Shown: positions 17,496-26,218, counted from the first letter of the stretch. The stretch: DNA of 33,986 bases from Phyllobacteriaceae bacterium UBA1940 (GCA_002336975.1 DDFA01000045.1:1-33986); one strand, 5' to 3'. A program made the numbers and translations. The notes: generated by a model not told the origin, from the sequence alone.

Positions 17496-19604
17496 ATGCG
17501 CCCGTCCTTGCTTGATCCCCTGTTCGCGCCGGTCACCACAATCGACGGCGTCGGCGACCGCACCGCGAAACTGTTCGCCAACATTGTCACCGCCGACGTT
17601 ACCGGCCGCGACGCGCGCATTGGTGACCTGCTGCTCACCTTGCCCACCGGCGTCGTCGACCGCCGCAACCGCCCCGGCGTCGCCCACTCGGCCCAGGGCG
17701 CGATCGTCACGCTCGAACTGCGCGTCGACCGCCATCAGCCACCGCCGCGCGGCAACCGCTCCGTGCCCTACCGCGTCTTTGCCCATGACAACACCGGCGA
17801 GGTGGCGCTGACCTTCTTTCGCGGCCATCGCGAATGGCTGGAGAAGCAGTTGCCTGTCGGCGAGACGGTCATCGTCTCGGGCAAGATGGACTGGTTCAAC
17901 GGCCGTCCGTCGATGGTCCACCCCGATCACATGTCGGCGCTGGCCGACGCCGCCCATTTGCCGCTGGTCGAACCCGTCTATCCGCTCACCGCCGGCCTGT
18001 CGGCAAAACTCGTCCGCCGCGCCGTCGACCGCGCGCTCGAACTGCTGCCGCCGCTGCCCGAATGGCAGGACCCGTCGGTGATCTCCCGGTTCGGCTTTCC
18101 GGCCTTTTCCGACGCGCTGGCAAGCCTGCACCATCCCGCCGATCCGCTCGACGTCTCGCCCGAAGGCGCGGCCTGGCGACGGCTCGCCTATGACGAACTG
18201 CTGGCCGGACAGGTGTCGCTGGCGCTGGTGCGCGCCCGCACCCGGCGCGGCGTCGGCCGGGCGCTGGTCGGCGATGGCGCGCTCGAACAGGCGATCCGCA
18301 AGGCCCTGCCCTATTCGCTGACCGGATCGCAGGAAACCGCCTTGTCGGAAATCGCCGCAGACATGGCCAAACCCGAGCGCATGCTGCGCCTGCTGCAGGG
18401 CGACGTCGGGTCGGGCAAGACGGTCGTCGCCTTGCTGGCGATGGCGCGGGCGGCGGAAGCCGGCGGCCAGTCGGCGCTGATGGCCCCGACCGAAGTGCTC
18501 GCCCGCCAGCACTTTGCCACGATCCGGCCGCTGGCCGAAAAGGCCGGCCTGAAAGCCGTCATCCTCACCGGCCGCGAAAAGGGCCGCGAACGCGCCGAAA
18601 TCCTCGCCGCGCTGGCCGACGGATCGGCGACGATCGTCATCGGCACCCATGCGCTGTTCCAGGACGCGGTCGACTACCGCGATCTGGCGCTGGCGGTGGT
18701 TGATGAACAGCACCGCTTCGGCGTCCACCAGCGACTGGCGATCACCGCCAAGGGCGACGCGCCCGACATGCTGGTGATGACGGCGACGCCGATCCCGCGC
18801 ACGCTGGTGCTGACCGCATTCGGCGACATGGATGTGTCGAAACTGATCGAAAAACCCGCCGGCCGTCGCCCGATCGCCACGGTCGCCCTGCCCTTCGAGC
18901 GCCTCGACGATCTGGTCGAGCGGATCCGCAACGCGCTCCACGAAGGCCAGAAAGCCTACTGGATCTGCCCGCTGGTGGAGGAGTCCGACGACATCAAGCT
19001 GACCTCGGTGGAACAGCGGTCGGAATCGCTGGCCCAGGCGCTCGGCCCCGTCGTCGGCCTGATCCACGGCCGCATGAAAGGGTCTGAGAAAGACGCCGCC
19101 ATGCGCGCCTTCAAGGATGGCGAGACGCGTGTGCTGGTCGCGACAACCGTCGTCGAAGTCGGCGTTGACGTGCCCGACGCCACCATCATCGTCATCGAAC
19201 ACGCGGAACGTTTCGGCCTGGCGCAGCTGCACCAGCTGCGCGGCCGCGTCGGCCGCAGCGACAAGCCGTCGAGCTGCGTCTTGCTGTTCAAGGCGCCGCT
19301 CGGCGAAACCGCGACGCGCCGTCTGCAGGTGATGCGCGAGACCGAGGACGGGTTTCGCATTTCCGAGGAAGACCTGAAACTGCGCGGCGAAGGCGAATTG
19401 CTGGGCACGCGCCAATCCGGCACGCCGGGCTTTCAGGTCGCCCGCATCGAGTTCCACGCCGACATGTTGGAGACCGCGCGCGACGACGCCCGCCTGCTGC
19501 TCACCCGCGATCCCGATCTTTCGACCCCGCGCGGCGAGGCCGTTCGCATCCTGCTCTATCTGTTCGGACGCGACGAGGCGGTGCGGCTGCTCAGGGCCGG
19601 CTAG
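17496..19604 (+). CDS. recG: ATP-dependent DNA helicase RecG
   Basis: The product is a branched-DNA translocase of 702 residues that reverses stalled replication forks and processes recombination intermediates. The N-terminal wedge domain (GDLLLTLPTGVVDRRNRPG onward) is followed by the helicase core: Walker A GDVGSGKT (about 302-309), the RecG-type DEQHRFG box (about 403), and TATPIPRTLVLTAFGDMD. The TRG-like RISEEDLKLRGEGELLGTRQSG lies near the C-terminus. ATG 17496 gives the normal length; ATG 17439 would extend into the promoter of sdhE. The gene is divergent from sdhE-mfd. Its TAG overlaps the stop of the convergent DUF502 gene within one CTAG. Confidence 0.96.
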   Translation: MRPSLLDPLFAPVTTIDGVGDRTAKLFANIVTADVTGRDARIGDLLLTLPTGVVDRRNRPGVAHSAQGAIVTLELRVDRHQPPPRGNRSVPYRVFAHDNTGEVALTFFRGHREWLEKQLPVGETVIVSGKMDWFNGRPSMVHPDHMSALADAAHLPLVEPVYPLTAGLSAKLVRRAVDRALELLPPLPEWQDPSVISRFGFPAFSDALASLHHPADPLDVSPEGAAWRRLAYDELLAGQVSLALVRARTRRGVGRALVGDGALEQAIRKALPYSLTGSQETALSEIAADMAKPERMLRLLQGDVGSGKTVVALLAMARAAEAGGQSALMAPTEVLARQHFATIRPLAEKAGLKAVILTGREKGRERAEILAALADGSATIVIGTHALFQDAVDYRDLALAVVDEQHRFGVHQRLAITAKGDAPDMLVMTATPIPRTLVLTAFGDMDVSKLIEKPAGRRPIATVALPFERLDDLVERIRNALHEGQKAYWICPLVEESDDIKLTSVEQRSESLAQALGPVVGLIHGRMKGSEKDAAMRAFKDGETRVLVATTVVEVGVDVPDATIIVIEHAERFGLAQLHQLRGRVGRSDKPSSCVLLFKAPLGETATRRLQVMRETEDGFRISEEDLKLRGEGELLGTRQSGTPGFQVARIEFHADMLETARDDARLLLTRDPDLSTPRGEAVRILLYLFGRDEAVRLLRAG

Positions 19605-20296
19605 CCGGATTTCTTGAGATTTGTCACCGCCGGATTGCCCAGCGCCACCTCGACCACGCCGCCGTCAGGCCGCGGCAGCTTCTGCTTGTATTCCGGCGCC
19701 ACCAAGCCCGCCGACACGATCAGCTTGGCGCCGTCCTCGATGGTCATGTCGAGCATGACGATTTCCGAGCGTCGCACATACATCAGGAACCCGGTCGTCG
19801 GGTTCGGCGTGCACGGCATGAACACGCCCACCAGCGGGTCGCCCGGCCGGTCGAGCACAAGATTGATCTCGCTCTGCTTGGCGCCGCCCATGAACACCAG
19901 CGACCACATGTCCTTGCGCGGATATTCCACCAGCGCCACCTTGTTGAAGGTCTCGCTCTTGTTCGACAGAACAGTCTCGAACAATTGCTTCAGCGTCTTG
20001 TAGATGCCGCGCACCAGCGGCGTGCGACTCAACACCCTTTCGCCGTAGCCAACGATGGCGCGGCCGACGAAATTCGCCGTCAGGAACCCGACCAGGGTGA
20101 TGCCGAGCAGCGCCACCAGCAGGCCGAACCCCGGCACCGCAAACGGCAGGTAATTGTCCGGATTATAGCCGAACGGAATATAGGGCTTCACCCAGGAATC
20201 GACCCAGTGGATGAATGACCACACCAGATAGGCGGTGATCGCCAGCGGCGCGCAGACGATCAGACCGGTGAGAAAGTAATTCCTGAGACGGGTCAT
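19601..20296 (-). CDS. DUF502-domain membrane protein
   Basis: The product is a predicted inner-membrane protein of 231 residues. Two hydrophobic helices are evident: one at about 7-28 (FLTGLIVCAPLAITAYLVW) and one near 60-80 (VPGFGLLVALLGITLVGFLTA). A cytosolic C-terminal domain containing TLKQLFETVLSNK and MYVRRSEI is characteristic of DUF502. The function of the family is unknown. ATG 20296 is preferred to GTG 20317 because the family starts with a short MTRLRNYF-type N-terminus. The gene lies 80 bases downstream of glmS on the same strand and may be transcribed with it. No enzymatic motif was recognised. Confidence 0.85.
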   Translation of the reverse strand: MTRLRNYFLTGLIVCAPLAITAYLVWSFIHWVDSWVKPYIPFGYNPDNYLPFAVPGFGLLVALLGITLVGFLTANFVGRAIVGYGERVLSRTPLVRGIYKTLKQLFETVLSNKSETFNKVALVEYPRKDMWSLVFMGGAKQSEINLVLDRPGDPLVGVFMPCTPNPTTGFLMYVRRSEIVMLDMTIEDGAKLIVSAGLVAPEYKQKLPRPDGGVVEVALGNPAVTNLKKSG

Positions 20297-20376
20297 AGGA
20301 GTTCCGGCGCGGGCCACAACCGGCCCGTCGAATCATCATGTAGTCCACCGTCCGCCGAATTGAAATGCGTTCCCGC

Positions 20377-22200
20377 TCACTCAACCGTGACGGATTTGGC
20401 CAGATTGCGCGGTTGATCGACGTCGGTTCCCATGAACACGGCGGTGAAATAGGCCAGCATCTGGATCGGCAGCGCATAGATGATCGGCGCGATGAACTCC
20501 GGCACTTCGGGCAGCACGATCGTCTCGAGCGTCTTCAGGCTGGTCGCCGCGGCTCCCTTCTGGTCGGTGATCAGGATGATCTTGCCGCCGCGCGCCGCCA
20601 CTTCCTGCATGTTCGACACCGTCTTCTCGAAAATCCGATCGTGCGGCGCGATCACAATCACCGGCATGTTCTCGTCGATCAGCGCGATCGGCCCATGCTT
20701 CAGTTCGCCTGCCGCATAACCTTCCGCATGGATGTAGCTGATTTCCTTGAGTTTAAGCGCTCCTTCTAGCGCCAGTGGGAAATTCGTATCGCGGCCCAGA
20801 TAGAGCACGTCCTTGGCGTGCGACAACTCGCGCGCCACCTTTTCGATCTGGTCGGACAGTTTCAGCACCTGGCTGGCCAGGCGCGGCGTTTCCGACAGTT
20901 CGCGCACCAGCGCCTGCTCGCGCTCGGCCGTGATCGTTCCCCGCGCCCTGGCCGCGCGCACCGCCAGCGACGCCAGAACAGAGAGCTGGCAGGTGAAGGC
21001 TTTTGTCGACGCCACGCCGATTTCAGGCCCAGCGAGCGTCGGAAAGATCGCGTCGGACTCACGCGCCATGGTCGATTCGCGCACATTGACGATCGACGCG
21101 ATCGGCAAACCGGCCTCCCGGCAATAGCGCAGCGACGCCAACGTATCGGCGGTTTCGCCCGACTGCGACACGAACATCGCCGCGCTTTTCGGCGACAGCG
21201 GCACCTCGCGGTAGCGGAACTCCGACGCCACGTCGATGTCGACCGGCAGCCGCGCCAGCCGTTCGAACCAGTATTTCGACACCAGTCCCGCCAGATAGGC
21301 GGTGCCGCAGGCCGAGACTGTCAGCCGGTCGATCTCGGCAAAATCGAACGGCAGCTTGATGTCCTTGGCCTGCAAGGTGGTGAAATCGAGATAGTGCGCC
21401 AGCGTATGCGAGATGACTTCGGGCTGCTCATGGATTTCCTTTTCCATGAAATGGCGGTGATTGCCCTTGTCGACCAGGAACGCGGTGCCGATCGACTGCT
21501 GCTTCTTGCGCTCGACGCGGTTGCCGTTCATGTCGAAGATCTCGATCCCCGACCGCCGTACCGTCGTCCAGTCGCCGTCTTCAAGATAGGTGATCGAATT
21601 GGTGAACGGCGCCAGCGCGATCGCATCGGAGCCCAGATACATCTCGCCATCGCCATGGCCGACCGCCAGCGGCGGACCGTTGCGCGCGCCCACGATCAGG
21701 TCTTCGTCGCCCCTGAACATGATCGCCAGCGCAAACGCGCCCTGCAGGCGCTTGAGCGCCGCAAACGCGGCCTCCTGCGGCTTGGCTCCCTTTTGCAGTT
21801 CCCGGGCGACGAGATGCGCCACCACTTCGGTGTCGGTCTGCGAGGTAAATTCGAAACCGTCGGCGATCAGTTCCTTCTTCAGTTCGGCGAAATTCTCGAT
21901 GATGCCATTGTGGACGATCGCCACACCGTTGGAGAAATGCGGATGGGCGTTCGCCTCATTCGGCACGCCATGCGTCGCCCAGCGCGTGTGGCCGATGCCG
22001 ATCGTGCCTTCCAGCGGCTCGTCGCGCAGCCGTCGCTCGAGGTTGACCAGCTTGCCTTCGGCGCGACGCCGCGCCAGCTGGCCATGTTCGATCGTCGCCA
22101 CCCCGGCGGAATCGTAGCCGCGATATTCGAGCCGCTTCAGCGCCTCGACGATGAGTGGAGCGACCTGGGAGTGTCCGACGACGCCAACGATGCCACACAT
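20377..22200 (-). CDS. glmS: Glutamine-fructose-6-phosphate aminotransferase GlmS
   Basis: This 607-residue cytosolic enzyme makes glucosamine-6-phosphate from fructose-6-phosphate and glutamine, the entry step to peptidoglycan and lipopolysaccharide amino sugars. The N-terminal class II glutaminase domain starts MCGIVG, with C2 as nucleophile after Met removal. GHTRWATHG and the NGIIEN segment are present. Two SIS isomerase domains follow, containing SACGTAYLAG, SQSGETADTL and the C-terminal QPRNLAKSVTVE. It lies 145 bases downstream of glmU on the same strand. No glmS ribozyme-like structure was recognised in that gap. Confidence 0.97.
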   Translation of the reverse strand: MCGIVGVVGHSQVAPLIVEALKRLEYRGYDSAGVATIEHGQLARRRAEGKLVNLERRLRDEPLEGTIGIGHTRWATHGVPNEANAHPHFSNGVAIVHNGIIENFAELKKELIADGFEFTSQTDTEVVAHLVARELQKGAKPQEAAFAALKRLQGAFALAIMFRGDEDLIVGARNGPPLAVGHGDGEMYLGSDAIALAPFTNSITYLEDGDWTTVRRSGIEIFDMNGNRVERKKQQSIGTAFLVDKGNHRHFMEKEIHEQPEVISHTLAHYLDFTTLQAKDIKLPFDFAEIDRLTVSACGTAYLAGLVSKYWFERLARLPVDIDVASEFRYREVPLSPKSAAMFVSQSGETADTLASLRYCREAGLPIASIVNVRESTMARESDAIFPTLAGPEIGVASTKAFTCQLSVLASLAVRAARARGTITAEREQALVRELSETPRLASQVLKLSDQIEKVARELSHAKDVLYLGRDTNFPLALEGALKLKEISYIHAEGYAAGELKHGPIALIDENMPVIVIAPHDRIFEKTVSNMQEVAARGGKIILITDQKGAAATSLKTLETIVLPEVPEFIAPIIYALPIQMLAYFTAVFMGTDVDQPRNLAKSVTVE

Positions 22201-22345
22201 GATCTAACCCCGCGATTTGCCTGCGCCGAGCGCTGCGGTCCTTCTAGGCAGGTCAGCGCCGGCCCGGAAGTCAAATAAGGTTTCACTTCATTGCAGCGCC
22301 AGTCGCAGCAATGTCTGTCCAGCATTTGTCCTACAGCAAAGAAGT

Positions 22346-23713
22346 TCAGCCTTGCTTACCGGAACGGCGGGCCTTTTCGGCGGCGTATTTGGCGCGCAGT
22401 TCCTTCGCCCTGCCCGGTTTGACGTCCTGGCGGGCGCGGCCGAATGCCAGCGCCTCGTCGGGCACGTCGCCGGTGATCACCGATCCCGACGCGACATAGG
22501 CGTCGACGCCGATCGTCACCGGCGCCACCAGCGAGGAATTCGAGCCGATGAACGCACCCGCGCCGATCCGCGTCACATGCTTGTTGTAGCCGTCATAATT
22601 GCAGGTGATCGTGCCCGCGCCGATATTGGCGCCGGCGCCGATCTCGGCGTCGCCGATATAGGTCAGGTGATTGACCTTGGCGCCGTCGGCGATGTCGGCC
22701 TTTTTGATCTCGACGAAATTGCCGACCTTCGACTTCTTGCCGAGTTTTGCGCCGGGCCGCAGCCGCGCGTATGGGCCGATCTCCGCCGCCTCGGCCACAT
22801 CAGCGTCCTCGATATGCGAGAACGAATGGATCGTCACATTGCCGGCGATGCGCGCTCCGGGACCGAAGACCACATGCGGCTCGACAATCGTGTCGGCGCC
22901 TATCTGCGTATCGTGCGACAGGAATACGGTCTCCGGCGCAATCATCGTCACGCCGTCCAGCATCGCCTTGCGCCGCGCCCGCCGCTGCCAGATCGCTTCC
23001 GCCTCGGCCAGTTCGGCGCGGTTGTTGACGCCGAGCAGCGCCTCGAACGACGCCTGCGTCGACGCGACCTTGAGACCCTGGGCGTTGGCGATCTCGACAA
23101 TGTCGGTCAGGTAGTATTCGCCCTTAGCGTTGCTGTTGCCGACCCTGTCCAGCAAGCTAAGCGCCTTGCGCCCGTCGAGCGCCATCAGCCCGCCATTGCA
23201 ATAGCCGATCTTGCGCTCCTCGTAGGTGCAGTCCTTGTCCTCGCGGATCGCCATCAGCGCGCCGCCCGCCTCGATCAGCCGGCCATATCCGGCAGGCTCG
23301 GCCGTGCGGAACCCAACGACGACCACCGCATTGCCGTTTGCGATCAGCTGGCGCGCCCGTATGAGCGAATCGGCTTCGATCAGCGGTGCGTCGCCAAACA
23401 TCACCAATATGTCATCATAGCCGCGCTCGATCGCCGCCCGGGCCGCCAGCACGGCATGGCCCGTGCCCAGCCGCTCGGTCTGCACAAAGGTCTCGACGCC
23501 TGGCGCAAACGGCTTGATCGCGCTCCGCACCTCGTCGGCGCCGCGTCCGACCACCACCGCGACGTCGCCGCCGCCCGCCGCCAGCGCCGCTTTCGCCACA
23601 TGGCCGACCATCGGCAGACCGGCCACCTTGTGCAGCACTTTCGGCGTCGCGCTTTTCATCCGCGTGCCTTCGCCGGCGGCCAAGACGATGGTCAGACAGG
23701 TGCGGTCGGTCAT
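22346..23713 (-). CDS. glmU: Bifunctional GlmU (N-acetylglucosamine-1-phosphate uridyltransferase / glucosamine-1-phosphate acetyltransferase)
   Basis: This 455-residue cytosolic enzyme catalyses the last two steps to UDP-N-acetylglucosamine. The N-terminal pyrophosphorylase domain (about 1-230) has the nucleotide-binding [18 protein letters not shown] signature. The C-terminal left-handed beta-helix (about 250-440) is made of hexapeptide repeats and contains the acetyltransferase segment [20 protein letters not shown] and NYDG. Together with glmS just downstream it supplies precursors for peptidoglycan and lipid A. A candidate promoter lies 43-70 bases upstream. Confidence 0.97.
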   Translation of the reverse strand: MTDRTCLTIVLAAGEGTRMKSATPKVLHKVAGLPMVGHVAKAALAAGGGDVAVVVGRGADEVRSAIKPFAPGVETFVQTERLGTGHAVLAARAAIERGYDDILVMFGDAPLIEADSLIRARQLIANGNAVVVVGFRTAEPAGYGRLIEAGGALMAIREDKDCTYEERKIGYCNGGLMALDGRKALSLLDRVGNSNAKGEYYLTDIVEIANAQGLKVASTQASFEALLGVNNRAELAEAEAIWQRRARRKAMLDGVTMIAPETVFLSHDTQIGADTIVEPHVVFGPGARIAGNVTIHSFSHIEDADVAEAAEIGPYARLRPGAKLGKKSKVGNFVEIKKADIADGAKVNHLTYIGDAEIGAGANIGAGTITCNYDGYNKHVTRIGAGAFIGSNSSLVAPVTIGVDAYVASGSVITGDVPDEALAFGRARQDVKPGRAKELRAKYAAEKARRSGKQG

Positions 23714-23755
23714 GGGTTCGGGGCCTTTGACGGCAATCGGTTTGATTTGGCCGCT

Positions 23756-23783
23756 TCTGTAGCATCGCGCAGCGTTTGGTCAA
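23756..23783 (-). promoter_or_regulatory. Candidate promoter of glmU
   Basis: On the - strand TTGACC is followed after 16 bases by TACAGA. The site is entirely inside the gap between ccdA and glmU, which suggests glmU (and perhaps glmS) starts its own transcript here. Confidence 0.4.
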
Positions 23784-23791
23784 ATGCCGCG

Positions 23792-24535
23792 CTAGCCGAG
23801 CGTTCCAAGTCCCGGGAACGTCTCCAGCAGCCAGTAGGAGGTCCATTGCAGCCCGCCGGTGACGAACAACAGTCCTGCGATCACCAGCAGCGCGCCCATC
23901 ACCTTCTCGACCCTGCCAAGCTGCGGCCGGAATTTTGCGGCAAACCGCATGAACGCGCCGGAAAACAGCGCCGCGACGATGAACGGAACTCCGAGGCCGA
24001 GCGAATAGACCGCCAGCAGCAATGCGCCCTCGCCGACCGTCGAACTGCCGCCCGCCAAGGTGAGGATCGGTCCGAGCACCGGGCCGATGCACGGCGTCCA
24101 GCCAAATGCGAAGGCCAGCCCCATGGCATAGGCCGCCAGCAGGCTCGCCGGCTTGCCGCCGGCGCTGAAGCGCGCCTCGCGCGACAGGAACGGAATTTTG
24201 ACGACGCCGAGAAAATTCAGCCCCATGACGATGATCGCAACGCCCGCCGCGATCGCCAGCGGCTGCTGCCAGGCCCGTAGCAGCGAACCCACCGACGACG
24301 CGCCGGCGCCAAGCGCGACGAACACCGTGGAAAAGCCGAGCACGAACGCCAGCGACGAGAACAACAGCGCGCTGCGCGCCGGGGCGGACTGGACGGCGCC
24401 GCTCTGGCGAAAATCGTCGATCGAAACGCCGGCCATGTAGCACAGATAGGGCGGAACGAGGGGCAGCACGCACGGCGACAAGAACGACAGGGCGCCGCCG
24501 CCAAACGCTGCAAGAAATCCGATGTCGAGTGCCAA
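23792..24535 (-). CDS. ccdA: CcdA-type cytochrome c biogenesis / thiol-disulphide transport membrane protein
   Basis: The product is an inner-membrane protein of 247 residues with about six helices, of the CcdA/DsbD transmembrane family. It passes electrons from cytoplasmic thioredoxin to the periplasm for cytochrome c maturation or disulphide reduction. The two redox cysteines are C22 in LSPCVLPLVPPYLC and C149 in GWTPCIGPVLGP. Membrane helices are evident at about 60-80, 92-112, 130-155 and beyond. It lies downstream of a tRNA-Lys gene that has its own terminator. An inverted repeat 64 bases upstream may control it. Confidence 0.9.
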   Translation of the reverse strand: MALDIGFLAAFGGGALSFLSPCVLPLVPPYLCYMAGVSIDDFRQSGAVQSAPARSALLFSSLAFVLGFSTVFVALGAGASSVGSLLRAWQQPLAIAAGVAIIVMGLNFLGVVKIPFLSREARFSAGGKPASLLAAYAMGLAFAFGWTPCIGPVLGPILTLAGGSSTVGEGALLLAVYSLGLGVPFIVAALFSGAFMRFAAKFRPQLGRVEKVMGALLVIAGLLFVTGGLQWTSYWLLETFPGLGTLG

Positions 24536-24598
24536 GATTGTGTCCGTCCGCGTGTCGGCGCGCTATAGCCGGGCCCCGGCCGCGACGCCAATCACCAT

Positions 24599-24615
24599 TG
24601 CGTAAGAATTACGCA
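24599..24615. promoter_or_regulatory. Perfect inverted repeat upstream of ccdA
   Basis: TGCGTAA-GAA-TTACGCA is a 7-base perfect inverted repeat with a 3-base spacer, 64-80 bases before the ccdA ATG. A second, bulged hairpin (24626-24647, GCATTTTGC with GCAAGAATGC) follows. The spacing fits a dimeric repressor operator; no regulator can be named. Confidence 0.4.
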
Positions 24616-24701
24616 CAACTTTTGTGCATTTTGCCGCGCAAGAATGCCAGCCGACGCGCGGTCGCTGCGGGATGCCGTCGCAAGCCGGCCGAAAGGTTTC
24701 C

Positions 24702-24729
24702 AAAAACCCGCTCAAATCAACGATTTGAG
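24702..24729 (-). terminator. Rho-independent terminator of tRNA-Lys
   Basis: Directly after the encoded CCA end of the tRNA, CTCAAATC and GATTTGAG pair perfectly around a 3-base loop. The stem is followed on the - strand by CGGGTTTTTGG. Position and T tract make a tRNA terminator the simplest reading. Confidence 0.8.
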
Positions 24730-24805
24730 TGGTGAGCGCGATGGGACTCGAACCCATGACCTACAGATTAAAAGTCCGTTGCTCTACCAGCTGAGCTACG
24801 CGCCC
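24730..24805 (-). tRNA. tRNA-Lys (anticodon UUU)
   Basis: The 76-base tRNA includes an encoded CCA end. The acceptor stem pairs GGGCGCG with CGCGCUC (one G-U), followed by discriminator A. The D arm is GCUCAGCUGGUAGAGC, the anticodon loop is CUUUUAA with anticodon UUU at 24770-24772, and the T arm is AUGGG-UUCGAGU-CCCAU. All canonical positions are present. Confidence 0.97.
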
Positions 24806-24837
24806 CAAGGGCGCGGACGCCCCAAAAAGTGCGGCGG

Positions 24838-24866
24838 AACATAGGGACCGGGCTTTCGCCGGTCAA
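24838..24866 (-). promoter_or_regulatory. Promoter of tRNA-Lys
   Basis: On the - strand TTGACC and TATGTT are separated by exactly 17 bases. The -10 element lies 33 bases before the mature tRNA 5' end, leaving a short 5' leader for RNase P removal. Confidence 0.65.
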
Positions 24867-24968
24867 CCGCCCAAATCAGCTTTTCTGCCGCCATCCTTGG
24901 CGCATCGCTTTCGTGATAATTCTGGGCCGTCGCAGCGTGATTCCATTTCGACAATTTTGGAGGAGGCC

Positions 24969-25412
24969 ATGGCCAAAGCTACGAAAGCGACTACCAGTAA
25001 ATCGAGTGCGAAACCGGCCGCCAAGCCAGCGGCTGCCAAGAAGCCTGCCGCCAAGCCAGCGGCGAGCGCCAAGCCGGCGCCCAAGCCCACAGCCAAGGCG
25101 CCGGCCAAGCCGGCAGCCAAGTCGAAGGCGGCGCCCGCCACGAACGCGGCGGCAAAGCCGGCAGCCATGCCCAAGGCGGCGGCAAGCTCGGCAAAGAGCA
25201 CGACCGGCAAGGCGGCCAGTTCAGCCAGGCAGGCGGCGAAGAACGTCAAACAGGCGATCGCCAAGGGGGTCGTCGGCGTCGCATCGGTGGCCGGCAGCGT
25301 CGCAGGGGCCGTCGCAGGGGCCGTTGGATCGACCGCCAAGGCCGCCAGGAAACCGGCCGCCAAGCCGAAAGCCGCGGCAAAACCGGCCAAGCCGAAAGCC
25401 GCAGCCAAATAG
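24969..25412 (+). CDS. Histone H1-like Ala/Lys/Pro-rich protein
   Basis: The product is a low-complexity basic protein of 147 residues. It is built mainly from AKPAAK-like repeats with no Asp, Glu, Leu, Cys or aromatic residue, so the predicted charge is strongly positive. Residues 1-95 and 121-147 are Lys/Ala/Pro-rich like the tails of eukaryotic histone H1 and bacterial histone-like proteins, which bind DNA nonspecifically. Residues 100-120 form an uncharged Val/Gly/Ala segment that could be a short helix or a membrane-like stretch. The ATG at 24969 has an excellent GGAGGAGG upstream; the longer frame from 24897 lacks one. It stands alone with a terminator downstream. Nucleoid binding is an inference. 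Confidence 0.75.
   Translation: MAKATKATTSKSSAKPAAKPAAAKKPAAKPAASAKPAPKPTAKAPAKPAAKSKAAPATNAAAKPAAMPKAAASSAKSTTGKAASSARQAAKNVKQAIAKGVVGVASVAGSVAGAVAGAVGSTAKAARKPAAKPKAAAKPAKPKAAAK
25004..25130 (+). repeat. Degenerate short tandem repeats inside the histone H1-like gene
   Basis: Variants of GCCAAGCCGGCAGCCAAG recur here and encode the AKPAAK-type peptide units. Copies differ at third codon positions and in length, so this is an old, diverged low-complexity array. A smaller group recurs at 25346-25408. Confidence 0.6.
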
Positions 25413-25535
25413 GTTGTCGCGACGCGGACGCGAGCCAGGCGATTCGTTTCAGATCGCCTGCAACCTTTTGCGCCAAGGCGCGTTTTGGCTGGAGGGACGG
25501 GCATGTCCCCCTCCGCCCGTCCCGACCAAACTGCT

Positions 25536-25565
25536 AAGCCGGTCGTCCAGACCGGCTTTCTTTTT
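25536..25565 (+). terminator. Rho-independent terminator after the histone H1-like gene
   Basis: AAGCCGGTC and GACCGGCTT form a perfect 9-base stem with a 5-base loop, followed by TCTTTTT. It lies 124 bases past the stop codon. A small GCGC-CAAG-GCGC hairpin followed by GTTTT (25470-25485) comes earlier. The rest of 25413-25662 holds no gene and presumably carries the promoter of the BA14K gene. Confidence 0.8.
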
Positions 25566-25662
25566 GGCCGATCGAAAAATTTGGCTTTCGGTCGGAACCT
25601 TGCCGCATTGTCGTCGTTACATGGCCACAGGGACTACTGTTTACTCCTCAGGGGAGACAATC

Positions 25663-26154
25663 ATGGGAAAACTTGCTTCAATCCTTGGCGTTGCAACCTT
25701 GGCGACGTCGCTTGCACTCGGCTCACTGACGCCGGCGGGCGCGGCGCCGATCGTGCCGAACACGGCGGCAGACCGCGGCGTAATCAACGTTCAGCTCGGC
25801 ACGACAGACAATCCGACCTTGGCGGCGCGCGGCGACCGTTGGCGTTATCGCAACCTCGACGATGGCAACGCGCCGATCTATCGCGGCTACCGCGGTGTTC
25901 GCCACTATCGCCACGGCCATCGCCGCCACAATGGCTGGTGGTATCCCGCCGGCGCGTTCGTCGCCGGCGCGATCATCGGCTCCGCCATGAGTGGTCCGCG
26001 CTACTATGAACCGCCCCGCCGCTACTATCGCGGCGACGCCAGCGCCCATGTGCGCTGGTGTTATGACCGCTATCGCTCCTATCGCGAATGGGACAACACC
26101 TATCAGCCGTACAACGGCCCTCGCCGTGAGTGCTTCTCGCCCTACAGCTACTGA
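25663..26154 (+). CDS. BA14K-family secreted protein
   Basis: The product is a predicted exported protein of 163 residues. A signal peptide ends near TPAGAAP (residue 28). A His/Arg/Tyr-rich middle section includes a glycine-alanine stretch AGAFVAGAIIGSAMSG. The C-terminal BA14K signature is HVRWCYDRYRSYREWDNTY followed by GPRRECFSPY, with two cysteines. The family is named after an immunoreactive Brucella protein with lectin-like activity and is common in Rhizobiales. GGGGAGA lies at proper spacing before ATG 25663; the longer open frame to 24829 has no coding support. A strong terminator follows directly. Confidence 0.88.
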   Translation: MGKLASILGVATLATSLALGSLTPAGAAPIVPNTAADRGVINVQLGTTDNPTLAARGDRWRYRNLDDGNAPIYRGYRGVRHYRHGHRRHNGWWYPAGAFVAGAIIGSAMSGPRYYEPPRRYYRGDASAHVRWCYDRYRSYREWDNTYQPYNGPRRECFSPYSY

Positions 26155-26176
26155 GCAGTCGGCGAACCGGCATTGC

Positions 26177-26206
26177 AACCCGCGCCCCCGGCGCGGGTTC
26201 CTTTCT
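26177..26206 (+). terminator. Rho-independent terminator of the BA14K gene
   Basis: AACCCGCGCC and GGCGCGGGTT form a perfect 10-base stem around CCC, followed by CCTTTCTT. It lies 22 bases past the stop codon and just before the convergent end of glpK. Confidence 0.75.
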
Positions 26207-26218
26207 TGGCCCGGAAGT

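Noticed and set aside
17481..19457. A 658-codon open frame on the - strand opposite recG
   Set aside because: It is a mirror of the GC-rich recG codons, with Arg/Gln/Asp-rich composition and no family resemblance. recG has full helicase motifs.
20818..22278. A 486-codon open frame on the + strand opposite glmS
   Set aside because: The composition is Arg/Gln-rich and without domains, as expected for the complement of a high-GC gene; glmS is unmistakable.
22201..22345. A glmS-type ribozyme in the leader of glmS
   Set aside because: No matching fold or conserved core could be seen, and the gap is short; that ribozyme is known mainly from Gram-positive bacteria.
24730..24805. tRNA-Lys as an integration site for a mobile element
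   Set aside because: No integrase gene and no duplicated tRNA end was found; the nearby genes are ordinary for the lineage.
25004..25130. The repeated units in the histone-like gene as a CRISPR or satellite array
   Set aside because: The units are in frame, have no spacers, and simply encode AKPAAK-type peptides.
24863..25504. A hydrophobic Ala/Leu-rich 213-codon - strand frame, which could pass as a membrane protein
   Set aside because: It is the complement of the Lys/Ala/Pro repeats of the histone-like gene. The + strand gene has a near-perfect ribosome binding site and a terminator downstream.
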